Shown in pieces: positions 1-12,000 of a stretch of DNA of 64,000 nucleotides. Every line of letters starts with the position of its first letter. The first letter of the stretch is position 1. The notes beneath the pieces were generated by a model that ran no database searches, was not told the DNA's origin, and saw only the letters and a list, made by a program, of their open reading frames with translations. A program made the translations under genes and the position numbers. The stretch comes from Avena insularis. Its lineage: Eukaryota > Streptophyta > Magnoliopsida > Poales > Poaceae. The stretch covers positions 89,325,285 to 89,389,284 of the forward strand of contig CM042694.1 in the NCBI GenBank assembly GCA_023614405.1. Direction: 5' to 3'.

Positions 1-1838
1 AACGTCAAAATACAAAGCATCACAATGTGATATTAGATATCACAGGGGGTTTAATAGAAGGCACCAAATAAATCGTTGTAGTATAGATGTAGAGACCATT
101 AGTTAGAAATAGTTAGCACTCAATTTGAATTAGTAAACCATTAGAATTCGTGAAAGTTTTAGGGTTATTTGATATAACCAAAACAATAGCGAATAAATCC
201 TTGTAGAGTATTCATTGGAAACTTTGAATACGAAATCCATAGCTGAAACCAAAAGGTAAGCAATATTTGTATTACTGGGATTTTGGTGCATTCTTGAGAA
301 GGCTCACCTTTAGTGAAGTTTCTCAATTATGGAGCAAATGGAAAATAGTGTAAAACACGATGAGGATTCAAAACCCTACATCAGAGTGTTGAGAAGCGCA
401 ACAGACAATGTTCCTGAACGATTCTCTTCATAGAAGGAAAGAATCAATGATTTTGATCATTGTGTTTTCCCTCCACTATTGTTTTCCCTATATGAAGAAG
501 GATTCAAAATGTAAATCCATATCTTGTATGGAGACATTTATGAATCACTTGTCATGATTCTTGAAATATGACATACCTACAAACTACAAAGGAAATAATG
601 GTAAACTAAATTATGAGAAATCTTAGAAGCAAACTTCCCTTGAGATTAGAAAAGCAATTCGTTGTTGAATCTCACAAGTAAAGGGGTTACTTGAATTTTC
701 CCAAATGACTGCAAAGCCGTGGTAGGAAAAAGGGGGTAAATGACTAAAGCACATTTTGTCAAGTATTGGACAAATTTAAATGAATTTGATTCATGTGTGC
801 TAAATGTCTAGTGGATTTAAAACTAGTAAAGTACTAGTATCTCATAGTAAATCTCCAAGTTTGATACTTGATCAAAGGATTTTGAAGTTATTCAAAATAG
901 TAAAGGAGATATGCAATTTTCATAAAATTGAGTGGGAGCTATTATGCAATGATTTGTAAGATGTAGAAGTTGATAATAGGTGTATTATGATATTATGTAG
1001 TATTCCTTAAGGGATTTTGAAAAGGGTTTCAGAATAGAAGTTAATTAAGGAACTGGTCCTTAATGACTCAAATTAGGAATAGTATTAAGTTGAACATCAA
1101 TGGTTAAAAGAAAGAAAAGGATGATCGTCATCCACTATGTTGAGACATAGGTTCTATCTTAGAAACCATGATGATAACTTAGCATAATATGTGATCCAAT
1201 AAGGAATGTTTGAAAGTGATTAAGTCCGAATCACAGAACGTTGAGCTAAGTTTGTCCGCAGTGTCTAGTAGAGAACTGTGGATATATTTTCCAAATCCAT
1301 AAAGGATAACATATCTTAAAGCATAAAGAGTTATGTTATAAGGGAATATGTTAGAAACTCCTGTTGATACCACTTTGAGTCAAGTAGGAAGCGAGGTGAA
1401 CAAAACATCGAAAGTTGCACAGAGTGCACAGGAGTTTCGATGAATACATTTATAATAATAGATAAGGGTACCATCTAAAGTGTTGTATAATGTTATGGCG
1501 GGGCTAGTTCGCTTTTAACGTAGAATGATGTGTCCCAGGGCACAGTGCCCATGAGAAAGCCCTCGAGGTTGATCTAACGTCACTGTAGGCTCCTGGAATC
1601 AGGCCTCGTTCTGCTGCCATAGCGATGATACATACACACAGATGCTATCATGTGATGATAGAGTATTGATGTTAATCAAGGTGACATTAGTAAGTTGCAA
1701 AGGATTTGGGACTGTAAAGTACAGACCCAAGACTCAACCTCTTCCATAAGCAAGCATGTTCAGGGTACTAGATATATAGTGCCAATGATTGAGAACAAAT
1801 GCAGCTAGTGTATTTGTACTCTAGTGCAAGTGGGAGAC

Positions 1839-3613
1839 TGTTGGAAATATGCCCTAGAGAAAATAGTAGTAAGGACTATTATCATATTTCATATAGTTTA
1901 TGATTAAGTTTTATATCATGCTATAACTATATTGAGTGGAAACATCAATACACGTGTGATATACAAACAACCAGGGGTTCCCAGTGAAACTCTAGTCACT
2001 GGTTCATTGGTCAACAGATAATCGTGTTTCCTGATCATGTGGCATTTATGCTAGTTGGAAATGAGGTCATCTCATTCGGAGAATGAGATGATGAACCAAT
2101 ACCCAACCTAAACATCGTGACCCGATCATGTCACGAAGTTCAAGTTACGATGATTAGAAATGGATCCTCGTAGACTATTCCTTAGATCGTGAGGCTATAT
2201 CAATCACTGTCTCCCGAGAGTGCTTAGATAGCATCAAACGCCATATGGTAAAACGGTGGTTATAAAGGTGTGTTCAGGTATTCGGAGGAAACCGTAGAGG
2301 CAATATATGTCAAGAGCGGGATTTGTCCGTCCATGTGACGGGAAGATACTCAAGGGCCCACTCGGAGAAGTTATATCCAATAGCTGCGCAGCGTGTGATT
2401 AGATCACGGGGATATCACTTGTCAGAACGAGTTAAGTAGCATTGTTCAGTAACGAGATTGAACCCGACATGGTGATGTCATTGATCAGATCTCAGGCAAT
2501 GCAAGTATCGAATGACAAAGGGAATAAGACACGACTGTCCCGGTTCAAACGACGAAAGATCTTTGTGGAACGCACAGGGGTCACATGGCCATCCAGGTCC
2601 CTCTGTCGATCATTGGTGCAGGAGTGTCCCGACCATGTCTGGAGTGTTCCCGAACCGTAGGGTATCACGCTTGAGGGCTTGTTGATGCTTAGAGAGTGTT
2701 TATAGGATCGGTAGAATCACTGAAGAAAAGAAGGGAGAAAACCGGAATGGTTTTGGTAAGTCCGGAGGATGTCTGGAGTGGAGGTGGAAGGTGTTCCATA
2801 GCCACGGAGATTAGATAATGTGTGAATGAATGTTAAATATTGATTTAATCATTTATTCATAATTATTTAATAAAGAGAAAATCAATTAAAGGTCAAAAAG
2901 GCTTAATGGGCCAATTCCAGAGGGAGAGGGCCCATTAGGGAAAAGGAGAAAGGGGAGAAGGGGCAAGGGGGAGGCCGGATGGGCCTAGCCCCCCTGTGTG
3001 GGGCCCACTAGGTGGCCGGCAGCCACCTCCTCCCCCTCCTCTCCTTTAGTCCCAACCCGGGACTTGAGGGGAGGTAGTACCTCCCCTCCCCCTATATAAA
3101 GTGGGGTATTTGGCCTAGAAAAATACACCCAATAATCAATAAAGGTCTCCCCACTTTTGGGAGGACCTCCAATTGATATTTTCTCTCTCCCTCTCTCTCT
3201 CGTGACCGTGGTCCCAAGTCTGGACGGCGCGAGCGAGAGACATCTTCACACCGGAGCTACTGCTGCACAAGGGATTCGGATCCGGAGCTCTACTTCGAAT
3301 CGCCATTGGATCGGGAAGCGGGAGTCATCGTCAGGCACCGGACGTGTGTAACTCCCACGAGGTGTCACACTTGAGGCACTCAAGTCGTTGGAGCCAGAAG
3401 GAGCGAAAGGACTTCATCACGACCTTGAGGTCGGCTTCGGCTCGTCTACATCAACCACGCTCTCCTGAGCGTTGTCAACGCTTTTTGGTCTTCAAGGGTA
3501 AGTTCGCGAAAAGCCTCTCCTGTTACTGTATTACTAATAGATAGGTCCTGGAAGCTTCAGGGGTTCAGGGGCGTAGAGTAAAATGTATTGTTTTTATGCG
3601 CGGAACCCCTACA
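1839..3613 (+). repeat. 3' LTR of the Copia element
   Basis: It starts TGTTGG and ends CCTACA (TG..CA), 1775 bp. It contains a GC-rich U3 with a TATA box at 3093, aataaa-like signals near 3140, and a CT-rich leader (3180-3200). The 5' LTR is outside the window, so the target duplication cannot be confirmed; the five bases following are cgact. Confidence 0.75.
3093..3100 (+). promoter_or_regulatory. TATA box inside the Copia LTR
   Basis: tatataaa follows a GC-rich stretch and precedes the transcribed R/U5 part of the LTR, the usual place of a Copia LTR promoter. Confidence 0.55.
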
Positions 3614-3639
3614 CGACTAACTTAGCCGCAACACAATTT

Positions 3640-4228
3640 GCAGTATCCAAGTCTTTCTGATATCTCAAGAAGGAAGAGGCATCTTCCTGGCCATGTTGGC
3701 TGCTGTATGCATCTCCAAGACAAAGAGAAATTTCAGGACAAGACTATAAGGCATCTTTGGGACACAATGAAACGTCAAGAGGGGGAGATTAGGCAACTCA
3801 AATAGAGAGTGACCACGTCCACTTTGTATATTAGTCAGTTGACTACAGGATGGAATACAACAATTTCATCGGCCTTTGATGCTGCTAGTGAACTCCAAAA
3901 GTTTGTGTGTGGGAACTTCATCCCAGAGGCAGCTAATGTTGATGGCAGGGAGATCAACATGATGTTGTCACAGCTAGACGCACAAGCTGAAGAACTTCTA
4001 TAGTCAGCCATACAAGCATATGAGAGCCTTACTGGAATGCAAGATCGTCACGCATGCTCCTACAAGACTAATCCTGCAGAAGATGACTCTGACCTTGATC
4101 CATACGATTATGAAGACAAGGACAGCCATTACTAGCACGAAGGTTCTACTTTCTTATGGGAAGAATTTGGGATCTCTTCAGAGGATGATGTTTGTTAACT
4201 CATGTTCTATTATGTTCAGGTTTATGTA
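3640..4228 (+). pseudogene. Unrecognised degenerate coding remnant
   Basis: One reading of about 190 codons stays protein-like here, broken by TAG stops near 3802, 4001 and 4132. It gives a charged helical start, a central part with 'NMMLSQLDAQAEELL', and an acidic tail 'DDSDLDPYDYEDKD'. Composition (coiled-coil-like, then acidic) would fit a structural or accessory transposon protein, but no family was recognised. It lies immediately after the Copia LTR, so the LTR element may have inserted into it. Confidence 0.35.
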
Positions 4229-4721
4229 GTACTGTGGAACTGATTGCTACCTATGTCATATTTGTACATGTTGTGAACTTGTGATGATATTTAAAGCATC
4301 ATGTGTGATTTCTGTTAATTAAGCTAATGTAAACCTAAATATATTAAACACTAGCTAATTATTGCGCCAAGAAGCATCATTGAGGGAACTAAATGTTATG
4401 TCGTGCACCGGTATGTAGGACGACACCGAATTGTCCCGTCATCTCACAGCTGCCACGACATGTACGCAGTGCCTCCCTACATGGGCTGCTGCGCTACATG
4501 GGCTGCTGCGTAAACACTTTGCTGCTGTGGAAGTGCTAGCTCGGCGGCTCACATTGTGCCGCGCCAAAGAATCCACCGCCATTGCAGAATCCCCGACGCA
4601 GTTATCTGTGACGGATTTTTTTGTCGCGTCAGCGCGAGCGCGACGGCTAAGACTGCGTCTCGGCGTCTATAAGCGCCAGCTCCCGAGCTCCATGTTGTAG
4701 TGGAAGTCTTTTGAGGCGCGT
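4229..4721. other. No gene seen
   Basis: AT-rich to 4400, then GC-rich (4430-4690) leading into the tandem repeat. No supported ORF, splice pattern or terminal repeat was found. Confidence 0.5.
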
Positions 4722-5830
4722 GGGTCCCAAATGTTAGTGTCTCTAGCGGACCATACTTTTTGGTTGCGCCTCCCTGATTTGAACTCGATAATGTTGTTCG
4801 ATGTGGCTGTCGTTTAGTCAGGCTGGTGGGTCCCACATGTCAGCATCTCATTAGAAGAATCATGTGTATGATGGAATTTTTTTCCTTTGCTCGTGCTATC
4901 CTATTCCGAACTTGATAGCGTTGCTCGATGCATCTGCCATTTAATCAAGTTGCTGGGTCCCACATGTCATCCTCTTATTAGAAGAAACACGTGCATGATG
5001 TGCCTCCCTAATTTCAATTCGATAGCATTGCTCGATCTATCTGCCATTTAGTCATGCTGCTGGGTCCCCCATGTCAGCCTCTCATTAGAAGAATCGTGTG
5101 TCTGATGAATTTTTTCTTCGCTCGTGCTACCCTGTTCCGAACTTGATAGAGCTGCTCGATGCATCTACCGTTTAATCATGCTCTTGAGCCCCACATGTCA
5201 TCCTCTCATTAGAAGAAAAGTGTGTATGATGGAATTTTTGCCCTCAGTTGCGCCTCCGTGTTCCGAACTTGATAGCGTTGCTCGCTGCATCTACCGTTTA
5301 ATCACGCTGTTGGGCCCCACATGTCATCCTCTCATTAGAATAAACATGTGTATGATGGAATTTTTTCCCTCGGTCGCACCTCCGTGTTTCGAACTTGATA
5401 GCGTTGCTCGCTACATCAGCCGTTTATACAGGCTGGTGGGTCCCACATGTCAGCCTCCTCTGTGTAGGAAACATGTGCATGCTGGACTTTTTTTCATCGC
5501 TCCCGCCTCCCCATTTCGAACTTGGCAATATTCGTCGATGCAACACATGTATAAGGTCTCGCTGATGGGTCCACATGTCATCCTCCTCTGTAGAGAAAAC
5601 GTGTATATGTTGGACATTTTTTTCGGTCGCGTCCGCCGGTTTGACCTTGGTAACATTGCTCAATGTGGCATCCGTGTATGGTCTTGCTGCTAGGGCCCTC
5701 ATGTTAGCCTCTCTGGACAAGAACATGTCTATCTTGATCTTCTTGTTTCCAGTCGTGACTGCTGTACAAGTACTTTTTAAACTCGCTCGTCAAACTTGAT
5801 CTCTTGTATGGTAAGGTTGATGGGCGCTAT
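4722..5830. repeat. Array of degenerate tandem repeats, about 126 bp unit
   Basis: Nine copies of a unit carrying gggtcccacatgtcagcctc, then tctcattagaagaa, a gatggaattttttcc block and ttcgaacttgatagcgttgctcg. The gggtcccac landmark falls near 4722, 4828, 4955, 5062, 5186, 5312, 5438, 5567 and 5693, so the usual spacing is 124-129 bp with two shorter units of about 106. Because 126 is a multiple of three, a long frame (5124-5693) stays open by chance across several copies. Confidence 0.8.
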
Positions 5831-6492
5831 CTGTAGGCAGGTGGGTTGGCCATGTCAGCAGGTGGTCGGCCATGTCAGCCTCTCAGTACAGAAATATTGC
5901 TAAAAATAAAAAGGTAAGCTATATAGCAATATAAGCCTAGGTTTCGAACTTCAAACTCGAGACTTCAGCACAGGTAAACTGCATGCCTTGCCAATACATA
6001 AGAAAAATGTTATGCTTTTATAAAACATAAAAAATGTATACTAACATCGTATATAACTTATTTATTTGTGTTTTTAAAAATTGCTTGTCCATCTGCTACG
6101 CGTGATTGCTAGCAGCTCAACTAAAAAACGATATACATAATATAGTAGGTAGTAGTTTTTACTTAAAAAACATGGATAGACGGAGTTTGTTAGGAGTGGG
6201 TGGACATTGCCCAAAAAGGCCGAATTGAAGAAAAATGGGTCAGCTAGGGATTGATGGGCTATTATCCATGGTATATTTTTCATGGGCTCTCACCCAAACT
6301 AATTGGGTTGTTTGCGGCGACCGAATGGCCCAAAACAAGGCCGAATTAGAAAGTCTTGGGCTATAATAAGGCCGGATGGGCTAATTTCTTGGGCTCGATA
6401 GTTAAAATCCCAATGTACGTGCTGGGTCTCGGCCGGATTTGAAACAAAGATGTCAACTAGAAAAAAGGTATAAAATATGGGAGTGCCTTGAT
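5831..6492. other. No gene seen
   Basis: Contains two further ggccatgtcag echoes of the tandem repeat (to about 5885), then AT-rich sequence and several 'ggccgaattg/ggccggatggg' phrases near 6220-6440. Nothing codes convincingly. Confidence 0.5.
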
Positions 6493-6721
6493 CTCAGGCG
6501 CTTGAGAACTTTTTATGTTAAGTCGCTGACGTCACCCTACTAACTCTGCTAATTCTCAGTTGCAACCTAGTTGTAATTTATAAAATTTGTACTAATTACT
6601 AGTTGCAACTCATTAAATTCCTACTTGCAACTCATGTGTAACCCTCATGTTGCACGAATCGCGAGGTAAATCCAATGGCGAGAGAGGTGACTGAGAACTA
6701 AGAAGTTCTCAGGTGCCGGAG
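6493..6721. mobile_element. Candidate MITE with 23 bp imperfect terminal inverted repeats
   Basis: The left end ctcaggcgcttgagaacttt matches the reverse complement of the right end (taagaagttctcaggtgccg...), 19 of 23 positions. The interior repeats the phrase gttgcaac four times (6560-6645). No clear target duplication was found, so the superfamily is open. Confidence 0.5.
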
Positions 6722-9016
6722 AACTTGCAAATCCTATAAAATATTCATAGATATTTCTGTGAAAATTGTTGATAAACAGGGACAAACACTCCGAGCCCGC
6801 CAAAACTTTCCGCCGAGATCCCAAACTTTCCTAAGCGTGCCTTCAATCGAGCAACCAACCCCCTTCTCTTCAAATTTTACGTCGTTCTTATGGGAGATGC
6901 ACCGGATTAGAACCAGGTCACGAACTTCAACACGCCTTAAAAAAACTTCTTGACGCATTTCTATCAATAGTGCTGGCCTACCACAATTGGTCGCGCCGTT
7001 CTTCACGAGACGCACGGCCGATAGTCAGCTAGGCGATCCCCACGCTTCGCCTGCTAGATTCAGGCACTATACATTCTTCTTTGCTTTAGTTTGTTCTCCA
7101 CCACTCCTAGAAATAGTTAAAGCTTGTGACCATGTAGATTTACAAGGTGCTTGCAGATTTGGGTAGGTACGTTCTTTAGGTAAATCTATAGTAAAGCTCT
7201 AGACAGAAGAGTTGGAAAACATTTTAAAAAGGACTTGACAGAGATCCCGTGCAAGCTTTTGACCTGATATATTCTCCTTCTTTATTTGATACTGATAGCT
7301 CCAAATTTCAACATTTTATATCATTGTTTTTCCTCTTGTTTATTGCCAGTTTTCACTGAAGGTTACCCTTTCTACTAACATTAACATCGCAATTAGCGAA
7401 TCCTTCGTTTCTTGTGATGGTTTTCAGGCAATGAACATTTATGGAAGATCTAATAGCATTTATAGGCTAATTACACCTAAAGAAGAAAATCCCCAATTGG
7501 AGCCCCTTTCATTGGAGGCGTTCAAAGTGCATAATGAGCACTAGTACGGTTGGGGTGCACCTGTACCGTCCGCCCGTACTACCTGCCACTGGCTCCATTA
7601 TATCAATAAAGCAACTTTTGTGAAGGAGAGACAATGAAAAACAGAACACAACTGCCACAAACTCATCTAGAAGGGGAGAGATCAGATCAGGAGAAGGAGA
7701 AGAACACCGTCTCATTCCTCGATGATCTCTATCCTCTACACCATCCACTCCACCATCATCTCCATTGTTACTTAGAGAGAGAGATTGACACTTGTAAGAT
7801 TAGGGTTTGATACTTTGATCTAGCTTTGGTTTGAATTTGATTCGATCTTCAACTGGTATTGTGGCTTGCTATGATAACTCTGAAATGATTTCTATTTGCA
7901 ATATAATTATGCATTTGATTTATCTTCCTCTCATGTTTGAGTAAATCCCTATAGGTGGGGGAGATGTAGGGGATTGGTGAGATGTGTTGTGCCTTCTTTA
8001 ATTCCGTCCATTCGTGATTGTTGTAGTGTTTATTAAATTGTGAGAATGATTATCTATGTTCGCCTAATGCTTTTTATCTAATTTAAGGGCCCAGGTAACA
8101 TGATCCAGAGATCTCATAGGTATGAACTTGTATGCTAGCGAATTGGCCTCCTGTCATTGGCCAATCGGCCTCCTATCATCGGCCCCGTCCAGGATGAGCA
8201 GCCTCCTAACCCTAAGGGCGAACACGCCAGCAGGCGGTAGGAGATTCAAGTAAACGCCGAGTGGGCGTGATGCAGGGAGTCCCTATAGGGCAACCCCCTG
8301 CTGGCAAACTCATCACAACAGATGTTGATGGGTTATCATTGGCTAGTCATCCAGGAGTTCAAGCGCCAGCAGGCAGTGAGCGCTTGACTCGACGAGCGCA
8401 AAAGGGCGGCGGATGAGTCGAGCCTTCGGTGATCCCAGCTCTCTTCCATCGGAGGATCCTCCTCCAAGGGCAATGACCATTCAGCTGCCAAAAGGCGCTC
8501 TCGACTAGCCCAACTCAATGATAAGGAGCAAGATGAGGCCACTCGACCCTCGGCTTCTCATTCATGATGTTGGACTCACGGGGAAAAGTGCTCCCGAAAA
8601 CATCACAAGCAGCGGTGACAGCAGCCACCATGTACCTGCTCAACAATCAAACGATAGCTGGGGATCCACGATCCGCATGCACCGATCTACAATCGCTAGC
8701 CTTGGACTAGTCGAAGCTGCACTCACCAAAGATCCAACATCGGAGCCGAAGAAAAGCAAGGCTCCAGCCAGGTACTACTCGCTCTTCTCAACGATGACAA
8801 GACGACATGTCGCGGTGACGCCGCTCACGTTGATATGATCACGACTACGACACACGTGATGAAATCACACGACACAAAGTCGACAAATTGTGCGCAAGGC
8901 GCGCCTGCTCAACGGACTCGGAGGACGAAGGAACATAGCTCTATGGCGCTAGCTGCTTCATTAGGGCTATATGGCAAACACGAATGCCGAAAGGGTTCAA
9001 ACTCCCATGAGAGAAC
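6722..9016. other. Probable 5' portion of Gypsy element e0; no gene seen
   Basis: 6722-7500 shows nothing definite. 7590-7860 is CT-rich and leader-like. From about 8140 GC content rises and short frames on the plus strand resemble the charged N-terminal part of a gag, but stops and frameshifts interrupt them. An LTR edge could not be fixed; a degenerate tggtat box near 7856 is too weak to call a primer binding site. Confidence 0.4.
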
Positions 9017-10723
9017 CCAAAGTTCGACGGCCTCCAGGACCCGAAGATCTGGCTAGAAGATCACATATCCTCCATCAAGCTGCATGGCGGGAACAAGAGA
9101 ACAACCATGTAGTGTCTCCAGCTATAGCTGCAGGGTGCTGCCCGCGTGTGTCTCAACAACCTCCCCCACAGATCGATCCGTAGCTGGGAAGAGCTGGTCT
9201 ACAGTTTCATGCGAAACTTCAAGGGCACTTACAAAATGCCCGCGTCAATCGAAGAGCTAAATGCCTGCTATCAAAAGCCCACCAAATCACTGCGCTCCTA
9301 CATCTTGAGATTGTCCATCATAAAAAACTCCACAGAGGACATCTCTGAAGACCGCGCAATCGATGCGTTCAACAGCGGTGTACGCCGCAAAGAGCTTAGG
9401 GAGGAGCTGGGCCGCACAAAGCCCAAAACAATTGACCACCTGATGGAGATCGCAAATAGGTGGGCAGATGGAGAGGACTCAGTGAAAAATAACCGTGTCC
9501 ATTCAGACGATGACGACGACCTCGGCTGCAGACGCGATCGTCGAGGAAAATGTCGGATGCGCGGCTATGAATACCACGAAGAAGTCGACATGGTCGCGGC
9601 TGGCTACACCGACAAACGTGATGACGGCAACCGCAGCAGTGTGTACCGCAGTGGTGGCTACGGAGACAGTGGGAAAACTATGCAGGTATGGCAATCCCGT
9701 ACCTACGACGAAGCTCCTGGAACATCGATCCAGGATAAATTATCTAGACCTTGCAACATCCACTTCTACATCGACAAACACGACGGCAAGACGAAGTCCA
9801 GCCATCTCCTAAAGGACTGGCACGAGTTCCTCAAGCTCCATGAAGGCCTCGCCTAGATGAATCACGACGCGATAAATCAGGGTTACGGAGCTGCCCCGGG
9901 TGCTGTAGCTCATGGAGAACCACCACCACAGCCTGGACCACCACCACCTGCGGTTGCACCAGCCTAGAACAATGGAGGCGATTGGTACCCACGACCGCTA
10001 GGGAACATCGGCATGATCCAAAAAGGACGCCCATCCAATTTAGTGCAAAAGTCAATCACTCGCCAAATAAATTTGGCGGTCAACTCTCCATCCTCAACCA
10101 CTGAGTACCTCGGCGGGTGCAAGTCCTGCATCACCTTCGACAAGCGCGATCATCCGCACCAGGTTCCTCGCCCAGGCCATTCTCGCCTGGTGCTTGAGGC
10201 GCATATTGGTGGATTCGAGATGAGTCGCGTCTTCATGGACGGCGACAACAACATCAACCTCATGTTTTCCAGTACCCTGCGCGTCATGCGGATCCCCCTC
10301 TTGTGCCTAGAGACCTCAGACACAACATTCCACGTCATCGTCCTAGGGAAAGGCGTATACCCCTTGGGCAAAATCAACCTGGACATCATCTTCGGCACAC
10401 CGGCAAACTTCCGGCGAGAGCGCCTCGAGTTCGAAGTGGTCGACTGGCCCTCGCAATATCACACAATCCTCAGATATGTCACGTTCTCGAGGTTCATGGT
10501 GGTCCCACACTACGCCTACCTGCAAATGAAGATGCCGGTACCTAACGACATTATTACCGTTAGTGGAAGCTTCGAAAAGTCAGACAGCTGTGACAGGGAA
10601 TTCAACAGAATCTCCTAGTCTTTCGGCATGCAGGAGGAGCTGGTGAGGCTGAAGGACTCGACAGACAACCGTCTTCCTCCTCCGAGTAAGCCAAACGCAC
10701 CCGACCAGTCCTTCGACTCGTTG
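9017..10723 (+). pseudogene. Gypsy (Tat/Retand-type) gag-protease remnant, element e0
   Basis: One plus-strand frame runs from a gag core through to an aspartic protease. Gag begins with 'FDGLQDPKIWLEDHI' (about 9023), continues through 'SWEELVYSFMRNFKGTY' and ends in an Asp/Arg-rich stretch near 9500. A proline-rich linker follows (9890-9965), then the protease with 'DHPHQVPRPGHSRLV', a catalytic box read as MDGD rather than DGG (about 10236) and the C-terminal 'FMVVPHYAYLQMKMP'. In-frame TAG codons occur near 9103, 9854, 9965 and 10616. The frame is cut at 10723 by insertion of element e1, before any reverse transcriptase. It is inactive. Confidence 0.75.
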
Positions 10724-10728
10724 GTGCA
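10724..10728. repeat. Target-site duplication (left) of element e1
   Basis: gtgca immediately before the left LTR, matched by gtgca at 19250-19254. Confidence 0.85.
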
Positions 10729-11986
10729 TGATACCTTCGATCCGGATTACTGATGTAGTATAGCTTCTTTTTCTTAGTAGACCTAGGTTATCGAATCCTC
10801 AGGAAGCGAATGCATAGTAAAGTTACTTTAACGGATCTTTGGGAGTTTTACAATTCCTTTTGTGTTTTTACCGGACAATAGCTTGCATCTTTTTGTTGTT
10901 GTCGATGATGGAGAGAGAGGGCCTAGGGCGTTCGGTTTCACCTATAGCTATGCAAAACATCTGATGGGAATAAAAGGTAGAAATAAAGTATGCATGTACT
11001 TGTTAGAGCAAGATAAATTATATGTGGGCAATGCATCCATAATTGCTATTGCCTCTGCAACCGCTGATAGCAATAACCTACTAGTCTCATCCATAGAAGC
11101 AAGAGAACTAATGATATTCATAGTGATGTCACCGTTAACCCCAAGCAAATCCCTCACATACAGCTGTCCTACCCCTTCTGTCACTGGGGTTCCCAACCTG
11201 TAGATCAGTCATTACTCATACTCCCTATACATGGCTCAACCCTCAGGGTCTTGGGTACCTGACAAGTCCTTGGATTGAGGCAAGAGAGGATATAATAATC
11301 ATCATGTCATACAAACTAATACACGATCCCATCTATGATAAATAACATGAACAATTGCTACATGGCTAGGCCGAAGCCCTTAGCCCAAGGAGAATTACTC
11401 ACACATAGAGATGAGATCAACAATCACAAACATTGTAATGAAAATCATAAGATTGATAGCAATAGTCTTACAATGTTGGCAATCGAAGAAGAGATCTACT
11501 ATTACAAGTGGTGGAATATGTCTATGGAGATGGAGAAGGGTTTGGAGATCTGGAGGCGGCTGGTGATCTGTGGCAGAGACTTTTTGGCGAGGTCTAGCCT
11601 GTTTTCTCGTCGCCCGAGGCTTCTTTATATAGGGGTCCCTTCATGAAAGTTGTTCTGTTTGACCTAACGGTGGTGGCGCCAACTATACAACCGGAGCTAT
11701 ACAACCAGAATTTCTACTCCGGTTGTATAGTTGGTCGTTAAAGTGTCTGCCTCCGCTTTACGGCTCCTAGTTTCTTCTGGTTGTTGGAAATCTTGTATCT
11801 TTGACTTTAATGTAGTGATTCCCTCCTTTAAACAACATTATCTATGCAGGAAAAATATAAAAGAAAGGATTGCATACCCCTCTGAATATTGGCATTAGTG
11901 GCAGGGTTTAGAGAGATATTTCATCAAAAATATGAGTAATATCTAGTTTAAATGTGGACGTAGATGGCTATATTTCAGAGCCATCA
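10729..11986 (-). repeat. e1 3' LTR (left copy)
   Basis: tgataccttcgatccggatt ... gagccatca on the plus strand; TG..CA in both directions. It contains one hairpin unit at 11681-11732. Short frames here are also found in the other LTR with frame breaks and are not genes. Confidence 0.85.
11681..11732. repeat. Perfect 16 bp inverted repeat in e1 left LTR
   Basis: aactatacaaccggag (11681-11696) is exactly complementary to ctccggttgtatagtt (11717-11732), with a 20 bp loop holding a second half-site, gctatacaacc. It is the LTR copy of the hairpin unit that forms the internal array at 15037-15612. Confidence 0.85.
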
Positions 11987-12000
11987 ACCTCCCCAAGCTT
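11987..12000 (-). promoter_or_regulatory. Polypurine tract of e1
   Basis: On the minus strand aagcttggggaggt lies directly against the 3' LTR start tgatggctct, the expected plus-strand primer position. The same aagcttgggga box adjoins the corresponding LTR of e2. Confidence 0.7.

Larger units (their letters stand above)
1..3613 (+). mobile_element. 3' part of a Copia-type LTR retrotransposon
   Basis: The last 1.8 kb of the internal region plus the complete 3' LTR are present; the 5' part lies upstream of the window. A purine-rich tract (aagtgggaga) sits directly before the LTR start tgttggaaatatgccctaga, the usual polypurine-tract/LTR junction. That LTR start resembles the Angela/BARE group of Triticeae Copia elements (recognition, not a search). 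The internal 1-1838 has no open frame over about 65 codons and no recognisable RNase H, so it is either strongly decayed or a non-autonomous (LARD-like) derivative. Confidence 0.75.

Noticed and set aside
5124..5693. 189-codon Cys-rich frame
   Set aside because: It is produced by tandem units whose spacing is divisible by three; no domain, no promoter, no splice context.
7850..7870. Primer binding site for e0 (tggtattgtggcttgc)
   Set aside because: Too far from the initiator tRNA-Met complement, and no LTR end could be confirmed beside it.
10862..11203. Open frames inside the e1 and e2 LTRs (also 18122-18361, 18586-18930, 38521-38844, 47186-47443)
   Set aside because: They lie in U3/R/U5 sequence, are not kept equally in the paired LTRs, and show no domain.
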